Origin: JAWLBM01 sp041687675
GTDB taxonomy: Bacteria; Pseudomonadota; Alphaproteobacteria; Rhizobiales; Pleomorphomonadaceae
Length of the DNA stretch: 64,000 nucleotides
Reading direction: 5' to 3'
Assembly: GCA_041687675.1 (NCBI GenBank)
Contig: JAWLBM010000020.1
Span: forward strand, 1 to 64,000
The stretch's first letter is position 1. Every line of letters begins with the position of its first letter. The translations under genes and the position numbers were made by a program. Of this stretch, positions 1-7,845 are shown piece by piece. Below the pieces are notes generated by a model. It saw nothing but the letters and a program-made list of their open reading frames with translations, had not been told where the DNA came from and made no database searches.

Positions 1-96
1 CCCGCAAAGCCGCCCGCCCGCTACAGCGCTGTGGATGGCGCGCGTGCGGGCGGCTTCGCTACCGTCGAGCTACACCACGCGGCGGGACACGACCTC

Positions 97-165
97 CGCA
101 ACGGCGGCATCGGGTTCCGCAACGCAAATCCGGCGAACCGCAACGGCGATCTCGAACCCTGCAAC
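97..165. repeat. Imperfect 21-bp tandem repeat
   Basis: The core CGCAAC (TGCAAC in the last copy) recurs at 97, 118, 139 and 160, an exact 21-bp period. More loosely spaced CGCAA/TTGCG motifs continue to about 310. The period is a multiple of three, but no open frame here looks like a real protein. The stretch 1-398 lies just downstream of the stop codon of the AAA+ protease gene and otherwise holds no gene I can support. It may be a minisatellite or the decayed end of a repetitive coding region. Confidence 0.5.
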
Positions 166-398
166 GCGGATGCGCAACTTGTTTCGCGTCGTCCCGGGTT
201 GCGGGCAAGGCACCGTACCTTGCCGGGACGGTGACCCGGATTGCGGGCAGGTCGTTGCGGGGCGCCCGCAATGGGTTTCGCGCTCCGGAGAGCCCGCTTT
301 GGATCGCCCGCAACTCGTCCCGGTGTGCGGGTACCTCGCCGCGCTGCCCCGGCCCCCCTGGGGCGGTGCGGACGGCTCCGCTGCGGTCGCCGCCGGCA

Positions 399-2639
399 TC
401 AGGCGGACCCCGCTTCGCCGAGCAGCGCTGCGATCTCCGCGTCCTCGAGTGCGCCTGCAGCGAGCAGGGCGTCGGTGAGGCGGTCGAGCACCGTCCGGCG
501 GGCGAGCAGCGTCTGGCGGGCGAGAACGAGCGCCTCGTCAAGCCGGGCCGCGACATTGCGGGCGAGCGGGCTGTCGGCGAGGAGCAGCACCTCGGCGCGC
601 TCGCCGTCGCGAAAGACCAGCGGGCGCTCGCGCCCGAGGCCGCACCTCGTCTCCATGGCGAGCGCGAGACGCGTCGCCCGGGCAAGGTCGCTCGACCCGG
701 AACCGCCGGAAGCGGCCGAGGCCTCGTCGAGCACGATCTCCTCGGCGGCGCGCCCGGCGAGCAGCATCGCAAGCGTCCGCTCGAACCTGGCGCTGGTCTC
801 CGGGACCATTTCCTCTTCGGGGATCTCCGTGAAGGGTCTTCCGTTGTCGATCGTGAGCCTGGCCGGCACGCCGAAGCCGAGCGTGTGGGCCACGACGGCA
901 TGGCCGGCCTCGTGCACCGCGAGGCCGCGGCGGAGCTCGGGAGAGAGCCGGGGCCGCATTCCGCGAAGGCGCTCCTCGACATCGGCCCAGGCGAGCGTGC
1001 GTCCCGCGCGACGGGCGGCGCCCCGCCCCTCGCGGACAAGCCGCTCGACGTCCGCGCCGCTGAGCCCCGTCGCGAGACGGGCGAGCGGGAGGAGCGCGGC
1101 TGCCGCGGGTGCGGACGTGGACACATCGGTGCCGGGAGCAAACGCGGCCGGTTCTTTCTCCTCATCCGGAGCGGTGGCGACCACAGCGGCGAGATCGGTC
1201 CCGAGGTGGTGCGCAAGGATGGCCGCGAGCGCCGCGCGGTCCGGCAGGGGGATCTCGATCTGCCGCTCCCACCGTCCGGATCGCAGCAGCGCCGGATCGA
1301 GGTGGCCCGGCCGATTGGTCGCCCCGACGATCACGACGCCCTCGGCGCGGACGGCGCCGTCCATCAGCTCAAGCAGGCGATTGACGATGGTGTTCCAGTA
1401 GTCCGCGTGCGGCTCTCCGATCGGCCGCCGCATCCCGATCGCGTCGGCCTCGTCGATGAAGAGGATCACCGGTGCAGCCGCGACCGCCGCCGCGAAGGCC
1501 TCGGTCATGGCATCGAGGACGTGGCCGAGGTGGCTGCCGCGCAGCCACTGCGCGCCGGACGTCACGTGCAGCGGCAGGTCGAGCGAGTTGCAGAGCGCCC
1601 GCGCGAAGGTCGTCTTGCCCGTGCCCGGGGGACCTGCAAGCAGGATCCGCGACGAGGTCTGCGACCACGCCAGCGTGCCCGCCCGCCAGCTGCGCAGATC
1701 GGCGGCAAGGTCCATCGCCCAGTCGCGCGCCCGGCCCATGCCGGGCAGCGTCTCGGCAAGGAGCCGACCCGTGGCGGGCGGCTCCGGCAGGATCACGTCG
1801 ACGACCGGCTTGCTGGGCGTGCTGGTTCGCGCCGGCCCGGCGGCGCCGCCTCTGCCCTTGTCGCCGGATCCGGTTGTCGAGCCCTCGGCGTCCGCTGCCC
1901 GCTCCTCAGCGAGATGCGCGAGTGTGGCGACGATGGCCGGAAGCGGCAGGCCTGGCCGGATCGCGGCGGCGAGGTCGTCGGGGACGAGCCGTTCGACAGA
2001 AAGGCCCGCCCCGCGGATCGCCGCGAGAGCCTCGGCCCTGTCGGCTCCGCAGAGATGGCAGATCGCCGCGGCGACGATGGCCGGATCCGGGAGCCCCAGG
2101 TCGAGCACGAGGTTGGCCCCGAGGCGGAGGGCCTCCGGAACCTCGTCCCGTCCGCCGACGGCAAGAACCGGGAGGCCGCAGCGGACGGCGCGGGCAAGCG
2201 CATCAAGGACGAACGACGGCAGCAGGTCGCCGGAGAGGTCCAGCACCGCCACCTGGTGCTCCGGGCGGCTCAGGTCGCCGTGGTCCGAGAGATACTCCGT
2301 CAGGCCTGGCTGGAGGCGGAGCCGGGATGCCGGGATCCGCTCGACAGGGCGGCCGAGAAGAACCCCCGTCTCGAGGAGGTCGAGCAGGGTCCCTGCGAGA
2401 CCTTCCGTGTCGCAGACCAGTGTGACGAGGACACCCGGCGTGGAGAGCGCCGCCACGAGGTCCGCCCGCGACAGCCCGGATGCCGCGAGCGCGCGGTCGA
2501 CGAGCGCGAGGGCGACGAGGCCGTCGGCGGTCGTGGGCGGAACGGATGAGGGCGCCGCGGCCGCTGTGGCGCGGGAGCGCTTCGTGGTGGTGCGGCCGGC
2601 GGTGACGGGCTTCGGTGCGGACGGCTTGGACGCGGACAT
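399..2639 (-). CDS. Soluble FtsH-like AAA+ ATPase / M41 zinc metalloprotease
   Basis: A 746-residue AAA+ protein fused to an M41 peptidase domain. Walker A GPPGTGKT is at 336-343, Walker B VILFIDEADA at 391-400, and the second region of homology with candidate arginine fingers R453/R456 at 441-459. The zinc motif HEAGH is at 576-580, with D651 as probable third metal ligand. FtsH normally starts with two membrane segments and a periplasmic domain. Here the first ~290 residues are a soluble, Ala/Leu-rich region with no transmembrane helix, so the enzyme should be cytosolic. The family reaction is ATP-driven unfolding and proteolysis; the substrate is unknown. The gene lies 109 bp downstream of the nuclease-like gene on the same strand, suggesting one unit. 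It is not the housekeeping ftsH, which is shorter (about 640 residues) and membrane-anchored. Confidence 0.85.
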   Translation of the reverse strand: MSASKPSAPKPVTAGRTTTKRSRATAAAAPSSVPPTTADGLVALALVDRALAASGLSRADLVAALSTPGVLVTLVCDTEGLAGTLLDLLETGVLLGRPVERIPASRLRLQPGLTEYLSDHGDLSRPEHQVAVLDLSGDLLPSFVLDALARAVRCGLPVLAVGGRDEVPEALRLGANLVLDLGLPDPAIVAAAICHLCGADRAEALAAIRGAGLSVERLVPDDLAAAIRPGLPLPAIVATLAHLAEERAADAEGSTTGSGDKGRGGAAGPARTSTPSKPVVDVILPEPPATGRLLAETLPGMGRARDWAMDLAADLRSWRAGTLAWSQTSSRILLAGPPGTGKTTFARALCNSLDLPLHVTSGAQWLRGSHLGHVLDAMTEAFAAAVAAAPVILFIDEADAIGMRRPIGEPHADYWNTIVNRLLELMDGAVRAEGVVIVGATNRPGHLDPALLRSGRWERQIEIPLPDRAALAAILAHHLGTDLAAVVATAPDEEKEPAAFAPGTDVSTSAPAAAALLPLARLATGLSGADVERLVREGRGAARRAGRTLAWADVEERLRGMRPRLSPELRRGLAVHEAGHAVVAHTLGFGVPARLTIDNGRPFTEIPEEEMVPETSARFERTLAMLLAGRAAEEIVLDEASAASGGSGSSDLARATRLALAMETRCGLGRERPLVFRDGERAEVLLLADSPLARNVAARLDEALVLARQTLLARRTVLDRLTDALLAAGALEDAEIAALLGEAGSA

Positions 2640-2748
2640 GGATCCTCCTTGCGCCGCCCCCGGGGAGGGCGGCGGAGAAAAACAGGATGAAAAGGTCGGG
2701 GGGATGCCTCGGGGCGGCGGCGGTGAGCGCTGCGACGGCAGCGGCGGC

Positions 2749-3741
2749 TCAGGTCCGGCTGCGCCGGGCGAGGCCTATCCGCACGCTGCGGGGCGGGGCG
2801 GGTTGGAAATCATTTCCGACCGGGACATCGTCCGGGCGGGGATCACCGTCGTCCGGATCGGACCTCGTGTCCTCTCTCCGCGCCGCGGCCAGGCAGATCG
2901 ATTGCTCGCGGATCGCCTTCAGCGCCTCCGCGCCGAGCAGGGCACGGACCCGGTGACCGAATACCTCCCGCACCCGCGCCACCGTGGCGGCGGCGCCCGG
3001 GGTCCAGATGACGCCGTCGAGGTCGCTGAGGCCGACCACGCCGTCACCGGCGTCCGCTCCGCCGTCGGCCGCGTCGACGATCGCCACCCGGACGGCATCG
3101 ACGGCGAGGCGCTTCTGCGTCCGGTAGAGCCAGTCCGGCAGGATCAGCGACACCGCGAGCATCCGCGTGCGCAAATTCTCGAGCCGGTGCGAGCCGAGGT
3201 AGGACGCGACCGAGCGCTTGACGTCGAGCAGCGCGGCGGTGCGCTCCTGCCGATGTACGACGACGAGATCCGGCGTGTAGGTCCCCCGGGAACGCCCGCC
3301 GGCGTCGAAGGCAAGCCCCTCGAGGTCGCCCTCTCGGTTGGTCGCGAGCGCCTCGAGCGCCGTCTCCGTGACCGGCAGCCGCCTGCCGCCGGGGACGACG
3401 ACCAGATCCGGGTTGCCCCTCGCGACCTCGGCGATAGCCACCTCGATGAGGCTGCCCTCGTTGGTGCAGATCGACCGCAGCAGCGAAGCGAGACCTGCAA
3501 AGGCCCCTAGCGTGCCGTCCGGTTGTGGCGGCTGCAGTGCCAGGCCGGCGACGGCCTTCTCGACGAGGGCGTCGAGACGTGCGGACAGGGGAGGGTCGGA
3601 CCTGAGCGAGGCGGCGCGGGTCCAAGGGGCGGCGGCGGACACCTCCACGCTCGGCGCGGCTCCGGCTGCGCCGTTCGGCTCCGGACAGGAGGTGTTGGTG
3701 CGGGCGGTCTTCGGGTGAAGACGAGTCACGGGACGGGGCAA
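2749..3741 (-). CDS. Hypothetical protein with PD-(D/E)XK nuclease-like pattern
   Basis: A 330-residue protein I cannot assign to a named family. Residues 1-50 look disordered and the C-terminal ~40 are Arg/Asp/Pro rich. The middle carries TPDLVVVHR (156-164) followed by ALLDVKRSV (170-178). The spacing P157-D158...D173-x-K175, with Glu100 in a preceding predicted helix (SLIEVAIAE), fits the core of the PD-(D/E)XK nuclease fold. This is pattern matching by eye, so nuclease activity is an inference. It sits immediately upstream of, and co-directional with, the FtsH-like AAA+ protease. The two form a candidate two-gene system beside a probable tRNA attachment site. Confidence 0.6.
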   Translation of the reverse strand: MPRPVTRLHPKTARTNTSCPEPNGAAGAAPSVEVSAAAPWTRAASLRSDPPLSARLDALVEKAVAGLALQPPQPDGTLGAFAGLASLLRSICTNEGSLIEVAIAEVARGNPDLVVVPGGRRLPVTETALEALATNREGDLEGLAFDAGGRSRGTYTPDLVVVHRQERTAALLDVKRSVASYLGSHRLENLRTRMLAVSLILPDWLYRTQKRLAVDAVRVAIVDAADGGADAGDGVVGLSDLDGVIWTPGAAATVARVREVFGHRVRALLGAEALKAIREQSICLAAARREDTRSDPDDGDPRPDDVPVGNDFQPAPPRSVRIGLARRSRT

Positions 3742-4229
3742 GGGCGAGTTCCTTTCGAGGAGAGCGGCGCCGTGGGCGACCGGCCGCGGCCCTGCGCCGC
3801 CGCCGAGGGGCGACGCCGCGGGACCGCACGGAAGCCGTGCGACGATCGAATGATGGTGAGTGCGGGCCGGGGATCAGGCCCCGGGGGGCGCGTGACTGGC
3901 GCCGGGCCGCAAGGGCCGGGGCGGTGCAGCCGGTATGGTCAACCGCATGGCGGCCGGGCGATCCGGCCGCAGGGGCTCTTTCCTCGAACGGGACGAAGCA
4001 GTAATCGTGATCACAGCCCAACACCTCTCTCGCAGGTTGCGGGTCAGGCCCTCGTCCGGTGTTTGCCGCACCGGCGGGGGCCGCTTGCTCCGGGCCCAGG
4101 CACACCGCCTCCGACCCGCAAGAAGGGTGACGTCTTCAACCTCCGATCGCAAGGCGCCGGCGATCGGGAAAACCGGCTTGAGGTTAACGGCGGGCTCCGA
4201 CGCACGGAGCCGGGCCGCATCCGCTGCGG
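3742..4229. other. Gene-poor stretch upstream of the nuclease-like gene
   Basis: I see no convincing gene here. Open frames exist on both strands but look like chance frames in GC-rich DNA (Arg/Pro/Gly-rich, overlapping one another, no ribosome binding site). The right part may continue the decayed integrase-like sequence described next. The left part presumably holds the leftward promoter of the gene starting at 3741, but I could not pick a convincing -35/-10 pair. Confidence 0.4.
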
Positions 4230-4698
4230 CCCGGGTCGATGTGTTGGATGTTGACCGCGGGTCAGATCCGTGGAGCCGCACCCCCCCGTTCTCGTTGCTC
4301 GCTCGCGAGATCCGCCTCGAACGCCTGCAGCAGTTCCGGTGCGCCGCGGAGCGCATATCTGCAGAAGCGTGTCGCACGGTTCCGCTGCTTGTCCCCGGAC
4401 CTGGAGCAACGGGTTAGAGTTCGCCTCGACCCGGGAGCGCCTCGGCAACAACCGCCGCGACTGCACGCTCTTGATGAAACCGCTCCGCGAACTCGTCCCC
4501 GACCTGTAGCCACGCCCTGCGGTACAGCCGGGCCCGGATCTCGCGTGCCGTCTCCGACGTGGAGTCGAGCGCAGCTCGAACAAAGTTCACATCGTGGCGC
4601 TCGCGCTGCATCGGCAGACCGCGAGCTGATCTCTTTGCCGTACAGACCGCAAACCTGACTCGGGAGCCGACGCACCCAGAGTCGGCTTCGCCGTTCAT
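4230..4698 (-). pseudogene. Possible decayed phage-type integrase fragment
   Basis: Broken leftward frames here resemble the N-terminal part of alphaproteobacterial tyrosine recombinases: a start at 4698, a stretch like VRAALDSTSETAREIRARLY, then, after a frame change, ELLQAFEADLASEQRE. No catalytic R...HxxR...Y region can be found, and no single frame covers the segment. It lies 118 bp from a tRNA 3' remnant, where an integrase gene would be expected. Direct repeats GTCGGTAGAAA/GTCGGTAGAAAT lie just upstream at about 4717-4740. The call is tentative and rests on context as much as on sequence. Confidence 0.25.
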
Positions 4699-4816
4699 GT
4701 CGCGGGCGATTCGCTCAAGGTCGGTAGAAAGTCGGTAGAAATTGGCCTATGCGCGATGCAAGGCAGATAGGTCGAAGGAAAAAATTTGGAATTCCGCCGC
4801 TTCGTGTTGATTAATT

Positions 4817-4867
4817 TAGCGGACTCTGAATCCGCTAGTCTTGGTTCGAATCCAGGTCCCCCAGCCA
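4817..4867 (+). other. tRNA-Gln(CTG) 3' remnant, probable attachment site
   Basis: The sequence reproduces the 3' two-thirds of a tRNA. It has an anticodon stem TAGCGGA/TCCGCTA (4817-4823 and 4831-4837) around the loop CTCTGAA (anticodon CTG), a T arm with TTCGAAT, the 3' acceptor strand TCCCCCA, a discriminator G and CCA ending at 4867. The matching 5' half (TGGGGGA plus D arm) is absent: the upstream DNA is AT-rich and unrelated. A 3' tRNA fragment is what site-specific integration into a tRNA gene leaves at the distal end of an island. By orientation, DNA to the left would be the inserted side. Confidence 0.7.
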
Positions 4868-5076
4868 CTTCCCTCCTCGTTTTCCCCGAAGGCTGCGCCG
4901 GTTCGGCGCGGGTAGGGTTCCCTCCCGGCCTCTCCGCACGCCGCGTGCCGCGGGCAGTCGTGCGGGGCCGTTTCCGCGCGGCCGGGACCCGCTCCCCGCC
5001 GCTGCGCACGCCGTGCGCTCCAGGTCGTGGCCGCAGCCGCCGCGCGCCGGTGCGATGGCTCTCCACCCCGCCCCGA

Positions 5077-5125
5077 CAACAAATGTTGCCGCGCCGTTGA
5101 CAGTTGAAACGGCGACCAGTCTACT
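5077..5125 (+). promoter_or_regulatory. Sigma-70 promoter with upstream palindrome for the ABC operon
   Basis: TTGACA at 5097-5102 is followed, after a 17-bp spacer, by TCTACT at 5120-5125, a strong housekeeping-type pair. A palindrome CAACA-AA-TGTTG occupies 5077-5088, just upstream of the -35, where a regulator could bind. The start codon of the substrate-binding-protein gene is about 100 bp downstream. The rest of 4868-5224 holds no gene. Confidence 0.6.
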
Positions 5126-5137
5126 CGACAGCGCCGA

Positions 5138-5147
5138 GGGGGGGGGG
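5138..5147. repeat. Run of ten G residues in the 5' leader
   Basis: Ten consecutive G lie about 13 bp downstream of the -10 element, in the likely transcription start/leader region of the ABC importer operon. Such homopolymers are prone to slipped-strand length change. Whether it varies here cannot be seen from one sequence. Confidence 0.8.
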
Positions 5148-5224
5148 CGGCAGCCATCCCCCGTGCCAAAAAGAAGTCCGTACGACTGCCCATCAATTGC
5201 AGACTTTCCGGGGGAGGAAAGCCA

Positions 5225-6259
5225 ATGTCGGATGAATTGAAGGAGCTTGCCGAGGTGGTCGCCAGCCGGCGCGACGCCCTCAAGACCATGGGCGCCACCG
5301 CTCTCGCGGGCGCCCTTCTCGCCTCCGCGGGATTCGACCCGGCGATGGCGCAGGAGCTGAAGCCGTCGGGCACGCCGCTCAAGGCGGCGATGGGCAACGC
5401 CGGCCTCCAGGCCACCTGGTGCGCCCAGGGCAAGCAGGCCGCCGAGGCCTGGGCGCGGCTGATGAACGTCGAGATCACCTGGTTCGACGGCGAGCTCTCC
5501 GCCACCAAGCAGCGCGCCACCGTCGACAACCTCGCCGCCCAGAAGTGGGACTTCGTGGCCCTGCAGACCTTCGGCATCGGCACGCTGAACGACCCGATCA
5601 ACAAGGTGATCGACGCCGGCACGCCGGTGATCGCCATGGACACCATGATGGCCCCGGAGGGCCAGCTGGCGATCCACACCTTCATCGCCCCCGACAACGT
5701 GATGATGGGCGCGGTGACCGCCGACGCCCTGTTCAAGTCGATCGGCGGCGAGGGCCAGGTGGTGATGACCCAGGGCGCGCTCGGTCACACCGGCGCCCAG
5801 GGCCGCGCCAAGGGCTTCCGCGAGGTGCTCGCCAACTATCCGGGCATCGAGCTGGTCGACGAGCAGCCGGCCGACTGGGACGTGACCAAGGTGGCGCGCA
5901 TCTGGGACTCGCTGCTGACCAAGTTCCCGGACCTCAAGGCCGGGTTCTTCCACAACGACGACATGGCGCTCGCGGCCAACAACGTGATGAAGGCCAAGAA
6001 CCGCACCGGCATCAAGCTGTCGGGCATCGACGCCATGCCGCCCGCGGTGAACGCCGTGCTCGAAGGCACGCTGGTGGCGACGGTCCGCAACCCGTCCTGC
6101 CGCATCCACGGCTGGTCCGTGGCGGCGGGCGTGGCGGCGGCGGTCGGCGGCGAGCAGGCGGGCAAGGACATCCCGTCCTTCATCCTCGCCGACGGCCCGG
6201 TCATCACCCAGGACACCGCGGCCGGACATCTGTGGCTCCAGAAGCACTTCCTGATCTGA
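5225..6259 (+). CDS. Sugar ABC transporter substrate-binding protein (CUT2 type)
   Basis: A 344-residue periplasmic sugar-binding protein of the RbsB/type-1 periplasmic binding fold (Peripla_BP_4). A twin-arginine-like motif SRRDALK near residue 14 precedes a hydrophobic segment and the likely cleavage site PAMAQ. The mature protein has the two-lobe pattern with binding-pocket stretches such as MDTMM and GIDAMPPAVN. The start is supported by GGGGGAGGAAA about 7 bp upstream. It is the first gene of a three-gene importer operon with the ATPase 13 bp and the permease 1.6 kb downstream. The substrate is probably a pentose-like sugar; the neighbouring methylthioribose kinase points to methylthioribose, which is an inference from context. 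Confidence 0.85.
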   Translation: MSDELKELAEVVASRRDALKTMGATALAGALLASAGFDPAMAQELKPSGTPLKAAMGNAGLQATWCAQGKQAAEAWARLMNVEITWFDGELSATKQRATVDNLAAQKWDFVALQTFGIGTLNDPINKVIDAGTPVIAMDTMMAPEGQLAIHTFIAPDNVMMGAVTADALFKSIGGEGQVVMTQGALGHTGAQGRAKGFREVLANYPGIELVDEQPADWDVTKVARIWDSLLTKFPDLKAGFFHNDDMALAANNVMKAKNRTGIKLSGIDAMPPAVNAVLEGTLVATVRNPSCRIHGWSVAAGVAAAVGGEQAGKDIPSFILADGPVITQDTAAGHLWLQKHFLI

Positions 6260-6272
6260 GCGGCGGGAAGGC

Positions 6273-7805
6273 ATGAAGCCCGGTTTCATCGGGGGCGCCG
6301 AGGCGCCCCCGTCTGCCGCCGCGTCTCCGCTCCTGGAGATGAAGGGCGTCACCAAGACCTTCGGGGGCATCGCGGCGCTCAGCGACGTTGATTTCTCCAT
6401 CCTCGAGGGCGAGGTGCACGGCCTCGTGGGCGAGAACGGCGCGGGAAAGTCGACGATGATGAAGATCATCGCCGGCGTCCATTCCGGCTTCGAGGGCGAG
6501 ATGATCGTCCGCGGCCGGCCGGTGCACTTCCGCTCCGCGCGCGACGCGCTGGCGGCCGGGATCGGCATGGTCCACCAGGAGCTCTCGATCGTCCCGGACC
6601 TCACCGTGGCCGAGAACGTCTTCCTCGGCAGCCAGCCGCTGATGGCCGGCGGCATCGTCGACTGGCGGCGGATGAACCGGCAGGCGAGGGAGCAGATCGC
6701 CAGCCTCGGCATCGACATCGATCCCACCGCCCGCATGGGCGCGCTGCCCGTCGGGCTGCAGCAGTTGGTCGAACTCTCGCGCGTCCTCTTCTCGGGCGCC
6801 TCGCTGATCATCCTCGACGAGCCCACCTCGGCGCTCTCGCCGCCGGAGGTGGAGCGCCTGTTCGGCGTGCTGCGCCGGCTGAGGGCCGAGGGGCGCAGCT
6901 TGGTGTTCATCTCCCACTTCCTCGACGACGTGCTGGAGATCTCCGACCGGGTGACGGTGTTCCGCAACGGCCGCAAGGTCGTCACCGCCCCGGCCGGTGA
7001 CCTCAACAAGGACGACGTGATCTCCTACATGATCGGCCGCGGATCGGCCGACATGCACATGGGCGAGCACGCCGACCTCAAGGGAGACGACAGCCATCCG
7101 GTGGTGCTGGCGGTGGAGCACGTCGGCGACGGCAAGGGGCTGAGGGACGTCTCGCTCGCCGTCCGCAAGGGCGAGATCACCGGCGTCTACGGCTACATGG
7201 GGTGCGGACAGATCGAGCTGTCGCGGGCGCTCTTCGGCAAGCAGAAGCTGAAGACTGGCCGCATCCTGATCGAGGGCCGGCCGGTGAGGCTCCGCTCCAC
7301 CGCCTCCGCGCGGGCCAAGGGCATCGCCTATGTGCCGGAGAACCGGCGGATGATGCTGTTCCGCACGGAGCCGGTCTACAAGAACGTCTCGATCGCGATC
7401 CTCGGCCGCATCGGCCGCATCTTCCTGAAGCCGCACCGCGAGCGGGCGATCACCGAGGGCCACGCGCTCGACCTGCAGATCCGCCCGCCGAAGACCGACA
7501 TCGCGCTCGGCAACCTCTCCGGCGGCAACCAGCAGAAGGTGGCGCTCGCCAAGTGGCTGACGCACCTGCCGAAGGTGCTGATCCTGGTGGAGCCGACCCG
7601 GGGCATGGACGTCGGCGCCAAGGAGGACGTGATCCGCATCGTCCGCACGCTGCGCGACCGCGGCGTCGCCATCCTCGTCCTGTCGACCGAGCCGGAGACG
7701 ATCCTCACCCTCGCCGACCGGGTGACGGTGCTGAAGAAGGGCGTTGTCGCGCGCGAGTTCGCGACAGGCCGCATCGAGAAGGCCGATCTTCTGGCCGAGG
7801 CTTGA
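6273..7805 (+). CDS. Sugar ABC transporter ATP-binding protein, tandem NBD (RbsA/MglA type)
   Basis: A 510-residue protein with two nucleotide-binding domains, the usual architecture of CUT2 sugar importers. The first domain has Walker A GENGAGKST and Walker B LIILDEPTSAL. The second has the degenerate Walker A (GYMGCGQ) typical of RbsA-like proteins, a signature LSGGNQQK and an unusual Walker B with Val where Asp is expected (LILVEPTRGMD). Hence probably only the first site hydrolyses ATP efficiently. The start follows GGGAAGG. A strong hairpin falls within codons 7-13. It couples ATP hydrolysis to uptake of the sugar delivered by the upstream binding protein. Confidence 0.9.
   Translation: MKPGFIGGAEAPPSAAASPLLEMKGVTKTFGGIAALSDVDFSILEGEVHGLVGENGAGKSTMMKIIAGVHSGFEGEMIVRGRPVHFRSARDALAAGIGMVHQELSIVPDLTVAENVFLGSQPLMAGGIVDWRRMNRQAREQIASLGIDIDPTARMGALPVGLQQLVELSRVLFSGASLIILDEPTSALSPPEVERLFGVLRRLRAEGRSLVFISHFLDDVLEISDRVTVFRNGRKVVTAPAGDLNKDDVISYMIGRGSADMHMGEHADLKGDDSHPVVLAVEHVGDGKGLRDVSLAVRKGEITGVYGYMGCGQIELSRALFGKQKLKTGRILIEGRPVRLRSTASARAKGIAYVPENRRMMLFRTEPVYKNVSIAILGRIGRIFLKPHRERAITEGHALDLQIRPPKTDIALGNLSGGNQQKVALAKWLTHLPKVLILVEPTRGMDVGAKEDVIRIVRTLRDRGVAILVLSTEPETILTLADRVTVLKKGVVAREFATGRIEKADLLAEA
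6291..6310 (+). terminator. GC hairpin at the start of the ATPase gene (possible attenuator)
   Basis: GGGGGCGC and GCGCCCCC form an 8-bp stem around a 4-nt loop, 31 bp after the stop codon of the binding-protein gene and within the first codons of the ATPase gene. There is no T tract. In sugar ABC operons such a structure can keep the binding protein more abundant than the membrane components; that role is an inference here. Confidence 0.35.
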
Positions 7806-7845
7806 ACCAGTCGCCGCCCCTGGCGAGATCCTTCAGGAGCCACCC

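Noticed and set aside
97..310. CRISPR array
   Set aside because: The period is only 21 bp, with degenerate units and no unique spacers of 30 bp or more.
231..2549. Long plus-strand open frame (772 codons) opposite the AAA+ protease
   Set aside because: It is an antisense shadow in GC-rich DNA: Arg/Gly/Asp-rich, no family motif, and the minus strand encodes a clear AAA+/M41 protein.
399..2639. Housekeeping ftsH
   Set aside because: It lacks the N-terminal membrane segments and periplasmic domain and has a ~290-residue soluble N-terminal region instead.
4780..4867. Complete tRNA-Gln gene
   Set aside because: No 5' acceptor strand complementary to TCCCCCA and no D arm lie upstream.
4695..5736. 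Leftward open frames ending in WIRTKTSGF or GDLDSNQD next to the tRNA remnant
   Set aside because: These peptides are a well-known artefact of translating the 3' end of a tRNA in reverse. They also overlap the real substrate-binding-protein gene.
7744..7845. Upstream ATG for the first ABC permease
   Set aside because: It overlaps the ATPase gene and adds an Arg-rich, non-membrane stretch. The GTG at 7846 has a good ribosome binding site.
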